Assembly: GCA_022453515.1 (NCBI GenBank)
Contig: JAJNNY010000002.1
Coordinates: 372,001-436,000, forward strand
DNA from: Astrocystis sublimbata
Taxonomy: Eukaryota > Ascomycota > Sordariomycetes > Xylariales > Xylariaceae
DNA length: 64,000 nt
Direction: 5' to 3'
In this document: positions 36,646 to 48,448 of the stretch, in pieces
Layout of the letters: every line of letters begins with the position of its first letter
How positions within the stretch are numbered: position 1 is the first letter of the stretch
Position numbers and translations under genes: made by a program
Notes under the pieces: generated by a model
Seen by the model: the letters and a program-made list of their open reading frames with translations, nothing else
Database searches by the model: none
Told to the model about the DNA's origin: nothing

Positions 36646-37114
36646 AGCCCTCGCTGGATGTGGATGAGGAGAGCAGGTAGGTGCTTAGGTAGCAGGGCGG
36701 TGGAGGGGAAACGGCGGGGCTGCCCAGAGCGACGGGACGGCGGGCGATGACAGTGAGACAACACACAACTTGAACCAACACACAATGCACTCTGCACTCG
36801 CACTTACATACCCGAGATACCCTCGCCAAACAATCTACCTGCAACCTAGGTACATACCTACCCACCTACGTAACGTACGCTAGACACCCAAGTCCTGTAA
36901 GTATCATGTACGTACCTGCAGCCGGGCCCCCGGGATACCCCCGAACGACTCGACAGACGTGTCATGTCTGTCCAGGAAGCTCGTCGACGGCGCAGCGCGC
37001 ACGTACAACGCATTTCCCGTACCGCAGGAATATCATATAGCGGGTGCTTTGCATTTCAGAGCCGTGGGGTCGATACCTATATTCGAATGCATGTATCTAT
37101 CTCTTTACCTACTA

Positions 37115-37144
37115 ACCTACTCGCCTACCTACCTACCTACCTAC
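37115..37144. repeat. CTAC/ACCT tetranucleotide repeat
   Basis: Consecutive CTAC units continuous with the TACCTA motif family that pervades the intergenic regions. Confidence 0.8.
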
Positions 37145-38222
37145 ACCGATACGACGCTGAGCCGATCCGCACCTGGAGCAGGATAAGCGAGTCAGCAGAA
37201 CGGGCGACGAGTGCTGAAGAGTGGGCAAAATGCATGGAGAGCGTATGTACGAGTAAATGCAACCATTCGTGCCCACCGATAAGCAGACGAGTAAGAGTCC
37301 CAGCGCGGCGGATACTTGCGTCAACTTGACGGCTCCTGAGGGGTTCGTGTCTGCTAGTGTTACATGATTGACTGCACGTAGTGTGACGCTGGGAGCGCCG
37401 GGGAGTAAGCTTGGCTAGTTCGGCAAGTCCTGTCCTCCGCTGCTCTCTGCATGGCGTCGCCGACGACTCCTACGCACCGCCCCAAATCCGTGAGTCGGTT
37501 GGATACGGTACGGTGGAGTGGAATAGGCAGTCGATATGCCTGCGAGGGAAGAGAAAAACAATAACCTATGAAGGCATGCTAGCCGGCCGCCTGCCTGAGC
37601 ATTAGGCGGCACAAGGTAGTCGTCTACCGCAAACATGTAGAGCAAAGGGGGGGGGGGGCGGATTCACAAGGACTGAACGATGGCCAATTAATCATTTCCC
37701 ATTCCCTCTTGAGACAGGAGTCGGAGCTACGCGTAAAATACATCGCGGTGATGAAGCAACACAAGTGGATCGCTGGGTCATCCGTCTAAGACCGTAAACA
37801 GTCGCTTCGTAGCGTTTTTCCCTCCAGATCGTTGACTACGATGCACCAAATGATGAATACAAAATGGTGTTCATGTTGAAAATGTGGCGTCCAAATGCCC
37901 ACAAAATGGCGTAAATGCTATGGCTGGCATGATAATTCGAAAATTCGTGACGTCGTTTAAATGCAGCGCGGAGCTGACGGATGGCGTATGTGAAGTATGC
38001 CAAGCACATTCGGACACGCCACAATAAAACAGCATACTCTAGTGGCATGCCTCTGCTGATTTCGCGTAGTTGACCGCAAGATCGCTTTATAGTGCGAGAA
38101 TATGGAGATAAAAAAACAGACATGATCATATCTCGGTTCGGTTCATCCATTCGTCATTGCAACGTATGCTATCTCACGTAGTTTGCGGACGTGCACTTCA
38201 AGACTGCGGTATCCTCGGTGGC

Positions 38223-39314
38223 TCACGTCTGCAGCGCAGCCATGCGACGTCGTAGACTCTCCAGCACCTCGGGGTCTGGTTCTGGTTCAACTCTTCGTGG
38301 TTTAACACGGGGGCAATGCGAGCACTTCTCATGAGAGCAGTTCGAACACGGAGATCCATCTTCTGCTTGTGGACCAAACTTGGTTCTGCACTGGTGACAA
38401 GCGAAGACCCCTTTGAAATTCGAACCCGGCTCATCGTTAGGGTAGCCGTAAGGATAACTTTTCTTGTTGTCCCTGCGAGATATTAGAAACGTGAAAGTTT
38501 AGAACGGTGATGCAACTTTTGCTACTCACGGATATCGGGGGCAATCGGCGCAGCGTTTGTGACCGCACTGATCACAGGTCCTGGCTTGTTTGGCATGCGA
38601 GGTGATGAGACTTTCGCAGACGTGGCAGTTCCTCCGGACACGCATCCGAGGACGGCCTTTATACACTAGGTCTTGGGCGTGGGTTTTGCTGGGACGTTTG
38701 AGAACAATCTCAGGCGAATAATCGTAGCTTGGAAGTATAGGCGCCATGTCCTTGTGTCTTTGCAAGAGCGCCTCTTTCCTCTCTCGGTTGGCCTCCCTTT
38801 CAGCCTCGGTTCGGTTGTCTGGGTATCGGGTGCACTGTTTGCACCGAGTGTGCTGGCATGACGGACATACATTGCCGGCACCGAAGCGCGTTTTGCAATG
38901 ATGGCATTCTCGGTGGATTCGCATACGAACAGGTTTGTCGACTCGAAGAACCTCTCCCTCGGTACTGTGCCATTCACTGGGCTTGATTTCCAATCCGAAC
39001 CTGGCACCAAGCTTCTTCGCGCGTTCCTCATGAACCTGCATCCTGGGTATCCTCGTGGCTCCCTCATAGTCCGGCACCTTCTTTCTTTGGGGTGTGAGTG
39101 GCTGGCTTGAAGAGGCGTTAGCCACACGTAAACTTTCGTTGTTGCAGTTATCTTACCTTGTGGTGGGTGGAGGCGCTGCTACAGGTGCTGTGCTTGCCTG
39201 GCTTTTCCGAGAACTACTTCCTTTCCTATGAAAAACAGTCTTGACTCTATACAGGACCTTGTCCATGCCCTTCTTCTGCTTGCCTTCCGCAGGCGTCGGC
39301 GTTGACGAACTCAT
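38223..39314 (-). CDS. cysteine-rich protein with three zinc-binding-type C6 modules
   Basis: Three exons (39314-39157, 39105-38530, 38472-38223) join in phase to 327 aa. The basic N-terminus (about 1-50) has KGMDKVLYRVKTVFHRKG. Three modules share the spacing CxxC-x(9 or 13)-CxxC-x4-CxxC: one starting CHHCKTRFG, one CHVCESLITS and one CHQCRTKFG. Each ends in a similar tail (CKQCTRYPDN, CADCPRYPDN, CSHCPRVK). Modules 1 and 2 are preceded by matching MRIHREC/MRVRRNC stretches, which shows internal duplication. Intron 2 falls directly after the CPRYP of module 2. Six cysteines per module could bind one zinc with spare ligands, or a cluster; this is inference. I recognise no characterised homologue, only the general look of conserved fungal hypothetical proteins. 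A nuclear or ubiquitin-related scaffold is possible but unsupported. Confidence 0.85.
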
Positions 39315-40568
39315 GCTTGTAATACAATATGTCGGAGGCGTCTATGGCCACTATTACACGGACGGTACAGACTTCGTCCCAAGACTTCCAAGAAGAAGGC
39401 GGGATGGGATGTGGGTGAAGAGAGAGGTGGGGCGAATTATTATAACTGGCTAAGCATCTCTTGGTGTTTTATCGAGTCTCGTCGTAAGAGGATACAACGG
39501 GACTGGAGAAGGTGCTTGCAACCGTGTGGTGTCTGGGGCGATCTCCGTGTGGGTAGGCCGTCAACCTTAGGCTCAGGGTTATGACACTCCTGTTGATTAG
39601 TGGGACGCAAAGGACGAGTGTTTGCGGTAGATATCAGTCTAATTATTCACTTGTCGTCGGGGCCAGAAGAAGGAGCAAGGGATTGGGTCGTCGGTCCTCT
39701 CTTCGGTATACTGAGAGGTCCAACGTTGGCTGAGATGGTTCACGGCGGGAGGAGGAGCGAGAAAATATACATCGGCGTTCCAGATGTACGAGAATCCCAG
39801 GAGGAAGGGTAGGTAGGGGAAGGGGAATGGTAGGGTGCAGCCCATGCAGTAGTCGGTAGGCGCGAGGCCACCAAGACGGCAAGACAGGCGCGAGATATGC
39901 AGGCGCAGAGTCAACCCTCGCAATCCTCGCAACCCTCGCAGATGGACGGGGATCCAGCTTGATAGGTTGGTTGGTGGACATGCACCAGCACGCAGTGCAG
40001 CGGAGCATGGCAGGGTTGGTGGACATCGGAGGAATGGGGTTGGGTACAAGCGCTCGGGTCGTTGTCGTGGGACTCGTCGTGGGACGGACGGCGGCGGCGC
40101 AGAAGACGGCTACTTTTTTACTTGGGCTTAGTGCTCGTAGGTAGGTACTTCTTACCTAGCTAGCAGGCGTGACAGTGCAGGTGGTGGGTTCCGTCCAGGA
40201 GTCTTCTGGGTCCTGTCTTGGGATGGGGACTTGCTGGCGTCGCTATAAAATGGAATGTCTCGACGCTAACTACATGGGTACCTACCTAAGGTAGACCTAA
40301 CCTACCGAGGTGTACCTTAGGTAAGTACCCTCACAGGTAAGTTCTGTACCTGTGCGTACCTACTCGTAAGCCCGCTAAGGCGGGTGTTGTCCAGGTCCTG
40401 TTGTGCAGGTGCTGACACGCTGCGACATGCTACCGACATTGTGGTCGTGGGGTCTGTGGTAGCTCGTCCGCCAGAGTCTGTGCCACTCCACGCACGAATG
40501 AGATTGCTCGTGTGGGTGGCACTTTGGGGGGAAGGGGCCCCAGAATGGGGCGGAAGGAGCCCGAGGAG

Positions 40569-40621
40569 CCTGGCATCCTGGCACCCTGACACCCTGGCAC
40601 CCTGGCACCCTGGCATCCTGG
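40569..40621. repeat. 9-mer minisatellite (CTGGCACCC)
   Basis: About six head-to-tail copies of a 9-mer around CTGGCACCC with single-base variants. Confidence 0.85.
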
Positions 40622-41746
40622 GTGAAAGGTAACGTTGGGCCTGCAGACCTTGTACTTACTTACTTTAGGTAGTACCTACTTACCTTATGTAGAGGTATCT
40701 GGCTGAGGTCGTCTGGTAGCGCCAACAGGGCTTGTGGACCATGGACAGGTGGTCAATGCAATTGTACCAACAATGTGGTGGCGATCAGCCCAGGGTGACC
40801 CAATATAAATAAATGTACATAGAAACTCAGAATCTGCTACTATGTACGTAGGTATATAGCCCGGAAAGCTGGACCGTGTAATACTGTAGTTACGCTACTC
40901 ATGTACGCCACGACGAGGGCATCCAGCTTGTTGGTGTTGAGCCCACACAGCTGTAGCATGATGTCCGTGGCCGATGCCCTTCCGCCATTGTGGATTGTAC
41001 GTGCAGTGCAGCATGCACACGGCAGGATGGCAAGTGATTGATTGGATTTCAAAGGGTGTATGGGGAATGTCTTGCTTTCTTTCTTTTGCCGTCATTAGGA
41101 AATATCAAGTGCCTAGGCCAGGGGCTAATACAGAAGCATGAAGGGATTTCTCGTGGGCGGTGAAGCGCACCTACAATTCGTGTCCATCTCTGATACAAGA
41201 ATTGAATAGAAGCAGAGGATGGCCAACTCGCCTATCCATACTGCCCAGAGGGGATCGTAATAATTTAATCCGTACCGACCGCTATCAGGTGGGCATTGGA
41301 AGCTCTAATGGGCCTTATCGCGGACTCTACTAAGTAGGTAGGTAACTATAGTGAACCCGACATATAGCTTAATTAGCAACTTCAAGTATGTCACGGGATG
41401 AAGCGAACCGATCTCTCGGGATCCCACCAGTCAAGATATTGCACTATACGCAATCATTGCAAATTTGCATGTCGCACAATTCTTACCAACCACTAGAAAG
41501 CGAAACGACCCATGTCCTGTCTTTGTCGTGTCTTGCCTCCAGAGCCCCCCACGCACGGCAACGCATACTGCCAGGCTTCCATCCACCATATGAGTTCATG
41601 TACTACTAGAATATAAGTAATTGAAACAAAAATGTTGGTTATCTTGCCCTACTTTGCTTACTGCGATAGGTACTGTAATGTGCACTTTGCTGGCGCAACA
41701 CGGGAGTATAGTTACTATTCGTACTCGGGCGATCTACATCGTAACT

Positions 41747-41770
41747 ACCTAGGTACGGACCTAGGTACGG
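41747..41770. repeat. CCTAGGTACGG direct repeat
   Basis: Two adjacent copies of an 11-12-mer built on the CCTAGGTA palindrome, within the large gene-poor interval. Confidence 0.75.
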
Positions 41771-44625
41771 CCTGAGAATTTACAAACCTGTAAAAGCTCC
41801 CGTAGCACGTCACAAATCAGCTTCCGTTTATGAATTAGGGTGTTCCGATACTAGGTAGCGACAAGCAACGAGCCGCATAAGGCGTAGCCCGCCGAGTAAG
41901 TTTACTGATCAGTGATATAGACTTACTCCGTACGAGGTTGGGGACTTTGCGCGGCATTTTGCACTTTTTAATATTCCTCAGCCCATCCTCCATTCTCCCT
42001 GCACCATACTAGTTGCGGCTCTAGTCTTTCATCTGGTGTCACCACCAAGTTTGTCTTACTCGTAGACAATGTTTGCATCCCCGTCAACACAAGGAGGGAG
42101 GTTTAACTGGTACCGACCATCGAAAACCTATGGCAATGGGTGCAAATGATCTCATTCGATTTTGTCTCAGCCTGAGCTTGAGTCTGGCGCTGAGACCAGC
42201 GCATCCCAATAACTCAGCTCTCATATTCGATCAGTTTGACTGTTACTCACGGCTCTCCCACCTTCATTGCCAAACAAAGACCTCTGAATTTACCGAGGCG
42301 GGTCGATCGTGCTCGGGCAGGACGCGGTTAATTCATGGAGGCTCTAGACTCAAATCGCCAAGAAGAGCATGAAGGTTCACGAGCTACACGTTACAAGCTA
42401 CGCACATGCAGACGCATTAGCAATGCATTGTTCTGGGGCCAGTAGGGTAAATCGGGATAAACCTACTTAGTAGACCAAGCCAACCAGCAATGCAGATGCA
42501 AATCCCAGCTAGCTGGACGTACAATGGCCACGTCTCTAGTAGCAACGGAAACAGGGGATAGAGCAAGGTATACCTCCATGATGTATCAAAATGAAGCTAG
42601 AGTGATGAGAAAGCTGCATACCTACACACGACAAAGCACTGCAGATTCGAATGGTTACATTTATGCCACATTGGGCTCACCGTTTCCAAGGGATGGGAGC
42701 CGAAGCACTGCTGGTGATGATAAAGTATGATTTCTTACGTACTTCTTTTCTCCCAGTAATCTGGAACGCACGACCCCTGCCTAATGTGGTTCCGACAAAC
42801 TGCATCGTATGCCATGCAGCGAACCACGAGATCGAGATCATATGTCAGCTTCCAATAGAACGGGACCGCCTCCAAACTCTCGGATTGGGCTGTCAATCGT
42901 CCACTCATGACGCAGCAAGGCCTGCCACGCGCTCGCTTCATCTCCGGCACGTTAGAGGTCCCAACAGCGCGGTACAAGCCTGAGAGATTGGCATGGCGAG
43001 TACCAATATATTGCCGAAACGCTAGACCAGTCCTCGCAGCCTTCACCGCTGTTGTGCGCCTCTTATCCCTACCAAGCGAGATGGCTGAGACAAATGCTCC
43101 TTTCCTACACAAACGGAGTGGAAGTATGTGACGTGTGGGCACGGATTGATTGGCTGGAGGGTCGAACATTTCTCTGGATGCCTTGAGCCCCCAAAATACA
43201 TGTTTGACCTTGGGGAGGTACTCGGCACAATCCCGAAAAGTGATTCACGACTTCATGCGTACCGCTTTAGGTAGTCGACGCATGAATGTGGAAGGGTCAC
43301 GAATCGCCAGTTTCCACTGCAAAATCATCCTTCAAGCAGTGATGGATTATGAAGATGCGGTCGGGAATACCATACTTTGGCCACACCATCAAGATCAACA
43401 CACGCAAATGTGACTCTCATGTAGGACTTGCACCCACCTCAGAATCCTCCACTACCAGTCTGCCGGGTCACTAATTCATGCACGTTTGTCTGAGGTGCAT
43501 ATAACTGTTACCACGCAACTGGGAAACCAAGGCAATATTCCAGCGAAGCTAGTGCACATACACATCAGCGTTCACTTGTGCAGTTGCGTTATGGCCGGAA
43601 AACCCCTCGTAGATTCACTACGCATTTGGAGATGGTTGTCGTGTGCGATGCGATGCTCACCTGAAATCTCAGCCTGGGCCCGGCTATTCCGTTCTGACGA
43701 GCGAGAGTCGTAGGTAGAAGTCTGGTCTAGTGTGCGCAATACTCATTCATGTATCTACCTAGGTACCTATTGTAGGTCTAGAACATATCACCCTTGTTGT
43801 CAAAGATACGACGCCTCTTTGGTTAAAGATGTGTAAGGAGAGCGAGTCAAAATGACCTGATGTTTTGAAAAGACCCGTCTTTAGACAATTCCAAACTGCG
43901 AGGCTGAGTTCGGTAATAAACAACGCACTTTGTGCGGGGATCCTTTGGTTGATTCAGCATGTTTCTAAGATCCGACAACAGATCCCGGAATCCGGCACAT
44001 GGAAATTGAGAGCCCCATACTACCTAGGTAGGTAGCTTTATGTAATGCTGTGTGGCCTACCTACAGTAGTAGTATTTATTTATTACAGCTAGCTAACAAA
44101 GGCGAATCTCGGTGGTTATTGTGCAGCTGTTCTCGCGCGTTTCATGTCACGCCACTGTGTCCTCGTTGTTGTTATCCTCAGCGGCCCAGGCAAATGATGC
44201 GTTGTAGTTGCAAACGGCGCCCACCTCTGATCATCTTGCACGCAATTTTCTATCTCGTACGAGGGGCGTGCGAGGAGGGTCGCATTTGTTGACAGGCCGT
44301 GTTAGCTGAATGAAGGGTGTTCGTGCTAGCCGCCGCGATCGACGGCCCACCTCGCCCACTACCATATACTGTAGATCCTTAAGGGATCTGATTGTCTTAA
44401 GTAATAGTAGAGCAGCTCGCTACCTTCCAAGACGTTCTTCTCTGCTCAGTGAGTTTGATAGCTTGAAGTCTCTTTTAGTCTCTTGGATGCTGATTTTTAC
44501 ATTACTTTTCTAGCAAGACCCGAATGTCTTGATCTGGCGTCATCTCAAGCTTCATTAGAATGTCGTAGTGGCTCGGGGCCAGCGGGTCCATTGATTGACG
44601 GCTACGACACGATCACTCGGAGTCC

Positions 44626-44645
44626 GATCCGATCCGATCCGATCC
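44626..44645. repeat. GATCC pentamer repeat
   Basis: Four GATCC units in intergenic sequence. Confidence 0.85.
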
Positions 44646-45131
44646 ATACCCTACGAGCTATATAACAATAAGAAAACACATATATCGTACTAACCGTGGT
44701 CATGGCTAAGCACTAGGTATACATTTCGTTAGTGATTATTAACGATTACATCAGGAATCTCATTTCGCTAGACACTTTCTCTCCGTCACGCTAGGATTCG
44801 AATCTTACTCGATAAGATGAACGATTCGAGATAGGCGAGGGCCAGGGGACGGAGAGCCAGCTATATCATCATCATAATAAGCTGATGCTGTCCGGGATTC
44901 GAAAGCTTACCTGTCGTCCCGAGGTATTGCACTTAATTAGGTACATACAAGTAGAGACTCAAAGATCAAGACTAATTATATGCGGGACTAATTATCCCAT
45001 AGCCCATCATCCCACTCGGTGTAAGGTATCTCGGTATCTCGGTGAAAGAGAGCAAGGATACTGGGCTCCTGGCAGCCCATTTGATAGTGTACTAGCTAGA
45101 AATGACCATAGCGGACTTATAGGGCCGTTTG

Positions 45132-45149
45132 TCTAGGTACCTAGGTAGG
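45132..45149. repeat. CTAGGTACCTAGGTAG palindromic element
   Basis: Another member of the TAGGTA/TACCTA palindrome family. Confidence 0.8.
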
Positions 45150-46003
45150 CGCAATTCGCGTGCCTCGGTGTACCTAGCTTGTCGAGTCCATTTTCTTTTC
45201 CCACGAAATACGTAATCACTTAGGCCCTGCTCCCCAGACTCATGGCTTCGCGTTCATCACATAAGTGTCCTCGTAGGCTTAGAAAGACCCTTCAGCACCC
45301 TCGACACCTGACTCTCATTTCGGTTAAGAAGCGCCATTCTCTATTTCACTTACACGTTGTTGGAAATATTATGACCTGATTCGCTTGCACAGGTGTCCTG
45401 GTGTCCAAGATTTCTGCTTCCAAACCTTCCTTGTCCGACATTGCCAGTCGAGAACAGGACGGCGCGCCAACCGCAGTCGTTCCTCGTCCTGCGGATCAGC
45501 TGTAATATTCTCGAGTTAGCGTGGCAATATGTTTACTGTCTGTGAAAGCCACGAAAATGTGATGAGATGGCGCACATTGATGAATGCCAAGCCATGCCAT
45601 ATACCAAGTTCCGATTGATCCAACCTGGCGCAAACTTTCGAAGCCTTTCGTGGTTTCATCAGCAACTCGCAAAGATACAACCGAATGGCAGGCACAGAAA
45701 AGTCTTATTCTTGGAATTCCACATACCATGTACACAACTAAGTCAAGTTCAGCTATGGATTGTTTAGTAATGATCTCAGCGCGTCTCACCGCGCACTGTC
45801 TACTATGAGGTCAGACTAGATTCTCTACCATTCGCCATTTTTTTCATATGAATTGTCTGTGAGCTGACCGAGAAGTTGGCCATTTCGACGATGGAAAGCC
45901 CTGTCGACTTCCAGGGAGGGTCCCATGTTAGATAGACTTGTTCATGAAGACGAATGTTTTGGCGTCCAATGCAGAACTGTCCATAAAGAACTGTACGTAG
46001 TCT

Positions 46004-46474
46004 TTATAATAAAAAAGGTATACCGAGCTCGTCGACTTCGGTTCCGAGCTTCTCTTGAGGACTAGACTTATGAGGCCAAACGACGCAGTGGATAAGCCTG
46101 GCGTCAGCATAGGAGAGCCTACATGGAGCTACAACATTCCAGAAATTATTGGATCTCGATCCGTGATAAGAAAGCAGCCCTGCATGGTTTATACGACCCT
46201 GGCTGTACCTTAGGGGCATGGGCATCCCTTCGATCGAAAGCCCGAGAAAATGCAAAAGCATAGAATGCAAGAATGCCAGCTAGATATTGGAGTTAAAGCA
46301 GCGCAATACAGGCGAAGCGATTATTCGTCGGTAGAAAGAAAGGCTTGCATGAGCTTGGCCGTTAGGATTGCTTGGTGGATCATCAATTCCTACATGGTTC
46401 TCTAGGTTGCCGGGCAATACATCTTGGACATCAATAAAGTGCCGAGAAAGGACATGTCTAACAGCACCGACCAT
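46004..46474 (-). pseudogene. possible pseudogene, one reading frame with an internal stop
   Basis: One minus-strand frame runs about 155 codons across a single TAG (46282-46280). The upstream part contains VLSRHFIDVQDVLPGNLEN; the downstream part contains CRLSYADARLIHCVVWPHK. Both look like protein, not random sequence, and they are in the same frame. I recognise no family. Either a unitary pseudogene, a spliced gene whose intron removes the stop, or chance. It is divergent from the D-amino-acid oxidase gene. Confidence 0.25.
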
Positions 46475-46795
46475 TTTGTGTTAGTCGTCGGACAGACAGC
46501 AACCCGACGACACGTCGACACCAATAAGTTAAGGATGTCCGTAATGGGGAAGTTGAGAGCCGAATGAGCCGAATCCGAGCGCCGAAAAGCGCCGGCGTCG
46601 GAGACGCTTACCCCATATTCTGGCGTCGGCCTGTATCGGCTGCATTGGTGACACCACCTTTCCATGTCCCAAGAACTTACAAGTAACGTGGGTTATTCAC
46701 CTTTGAAGGCAGAAGATAAGTTTCTGTAGTTCAGTGAGTCTAAAAACAGCAAGACTATAGCTTTGTTTCTCTCACAATTTCAGGGAATTGAGATC

Positions 46796-48037
46796 ATGCC
46801 GAACATTGTCGTCGTCGGGTAAGTGGAGCATTGTGAACTATTCAACTCCGAGACTGGACAGTTAATAGTGCCACAGCGCAGGCGTGTCTGGCTTGACGTG
46901 TACTTACCTGCTATCAAAGCAGCAGGACAATATTGTCACCGTTATAGCAAAGCATATGCCCGGTGACTACGATATAGAATATGCCTCTCCCATTGCAGGA
47001 GCTAATGTTCTACCGTAAGAGTCGCTAATCCGGGTTGAGACTGGGAACTGCAGGTAACACATATAGGATGTCATCCGAGAAGAACAGTAGCTGGGAACGC
47101 CGAGGCTGGCAAGAGCTGAGGAGGCTAGCAACAGAGGTGCCCGAGGCGGGCATCCATCTACAGAGTAAGCGCATGTCCACTGCGCTGATGCCTTCACTGG
47201 ATTAATACCTGCACAGAATCGCGGGTCTATCGGCGCGAAAAAGATTTGGAAAAGTTGAGGAAAGGTGGCTACAGCTTCGACAGCTTGTTCCTCGAAAAAC
47301 CTTGGTACGGGTCTCTGTTTGACGATTTCAGAGAGCTGTCCAAGGAAGAATTGCCCAGGGGCATGGCGTCAGGGTGCGAGTTCGGCTCGCTGTGCATCAA
47401 CGTCATGCTTTACCTGCCTTGGCTGGTCGGGCAATGCCGCAAGAATGGTGCTGTCTTTCGACGTGGAAGTTTGAAACACATCGCTGAAGCCGCTCATATG
47501 AGTCACGGCGGCGGCGGCAGAGCCGATGTAGTTATCAACACTACTGGCTTGATGTCGTCCAGGCTCGGTGGCGTGGCAGACCCGAAAGTGTTGCCGATAC
47601 GTGGTCAAGTGGTGGTGGTGAGAAACGAAGCGCCTTATATGGTCACGAAGTCCGGCACCGACGATGCCGACGACGAAGTCTGCTATATTATGACCCGGGC
47701 CGTTGGCGGAGGAACCGTCCTCGGAGGCACATACTCAAAGGGCCAGTGGGAGAGCCAGCCCGATGCCAACCAGGCGATGCGCATCATGCGTCGTGCTGCT
47801 GAGCTGATGCCGGAAATCACCAACGGGCAGGGCGTGAAGGGCTTCGACATAGTACGACATGGCGTCGGCCTTCGTCCACACAGAGAAGGGGGTGTCAGGA
47901 TTGAGAAAGAGAAGATCGATGGCGTCTGGGTGGTTCATAACTACGGACACTCAGGATGGGGATATCAAGGATCATATGGGTGCGCCGAGGATGTTGTGTC
48001 ACTGGTTAGTGAGGTGCTAAACCAACCGAAGCTATGA
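46796..48037 (+). CDS. D-amino-acid oxidase (FAD-dependent)
   Basis: Four exons (46796-46818, 46877-47014, 47067-47164, 47217-48037) join in phase to 359 aa, the normal family length. The N-terminus has the FAD dinucleotide motif VVVGAGVSGLT, interrupted by intron 1 after VVV. The GDYDIEYASPIAGANVLP segment matches the conserved pyrophosphate/flavin region, VINTTGLMSSRLGG the middle Rossmann return, and TRAVGGGTVLGGTY plus GVGLRPHREGGVRIE the substrate and active-site region. The PROSITE-type DAO signature appears as VHNYGHSGWGYQGSYG near the C-terminus. It oxidatively deaminates D-amino acids to 2-oxo acids with release of H2O2. It could also be a D-aspartate oxidase; specificity is not readable. 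The protein ends in PKL, resembling but not matching the SKL-type peroxisomal signal. Introns have standard GTAAG donors. Confidence 0.93.
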
Positions 48038-48448
48038 ACAGGTTCCGCCATAGCAGCCACTGTAGCCACTACACTAGATACGCGGGTTGGTCTAATTAAC
48101 CCTTCGATCTAATCTGACGGGGAAAATATGGGCGACCTAAGCCAGCTCTGGTGAATCCTCATCACCGTACATATCATGGGATGCCGAGGCATGTTAGAGA
48201 TGAGAATAGGTACTTAAGTACCTAGGTAGGTATTTGGGAGAAGGAGGGCGGACGAGTTGCGGCGGACGGCGGGTCTCTTATCGATAAGCTGCACCCGTAG
48301 GCGCAATCGCTCTAGGTGCCAGCTACGCCAGCTACCCATGTCCCTAACAGTCCCCCAAGCGTCTCAATATCAACAGCTGTCGCTCACATGATACCCTGCG
48401 GCTTCCCAGATCGTCGCCGAGCAAGAAACCGAAACGGTAGTCATCACA
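48038..48448. other. spacer upstream of ALG3
   Basis: A 411-base gap between head-to-tail genes. It contains a TAGGTA cluster (48208-48232) and presumably the ALG3 promoter. No coding region seen. Confidence 0.55.

Larger units (their letters stand above)
32716..38222. other. gene-poor interval (5.5 kb)
   Basis: No supported gene. It contains TACCG units (34731-34749), a G15 run (34835-34849), T runs near 36009-36032, CACATC units (36619-36645), CTAC units (37115-37144), a G12 run (37647-37658) and numerous TAGGTA elements (34330-34360, 35840-35910, 36840-36870). Open frames such as 36188-36532 (-) resemble no family. Confidence 0.5.
39315..46795. other. gene-poor interval (7.5 kb)
   Basis: The largest gap. 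It holds the promoter of the cysteine-rich gene, a CTGGCACCC minisatellite (40569-40621), GATCC units (44626-44645), dense TAGGTA elements (40140-40340, 40650-40700, 41330-41345, 41747-41770, 43755-43785, 44020-44040, 45132-45149) and a possible pseudogene at 46004-46474 (-). No intact gene, tRNA or transposon was recognised. Confidence 0.5.

Noticed and set aside
40569..40621. Regular repeats considered as a CRISPR-like array
   Set aside because: Head-to-tail 9-mers with no unique spacers in a eukaryotic genome; an ordinary minisatellite.
44780..44880. Possible tRNA around a GGATTCGAATC motif
   Set aside because: The B-box-like loop has no complementary T-stem on either strand and no A box or acceptor stem at suitable spacing.
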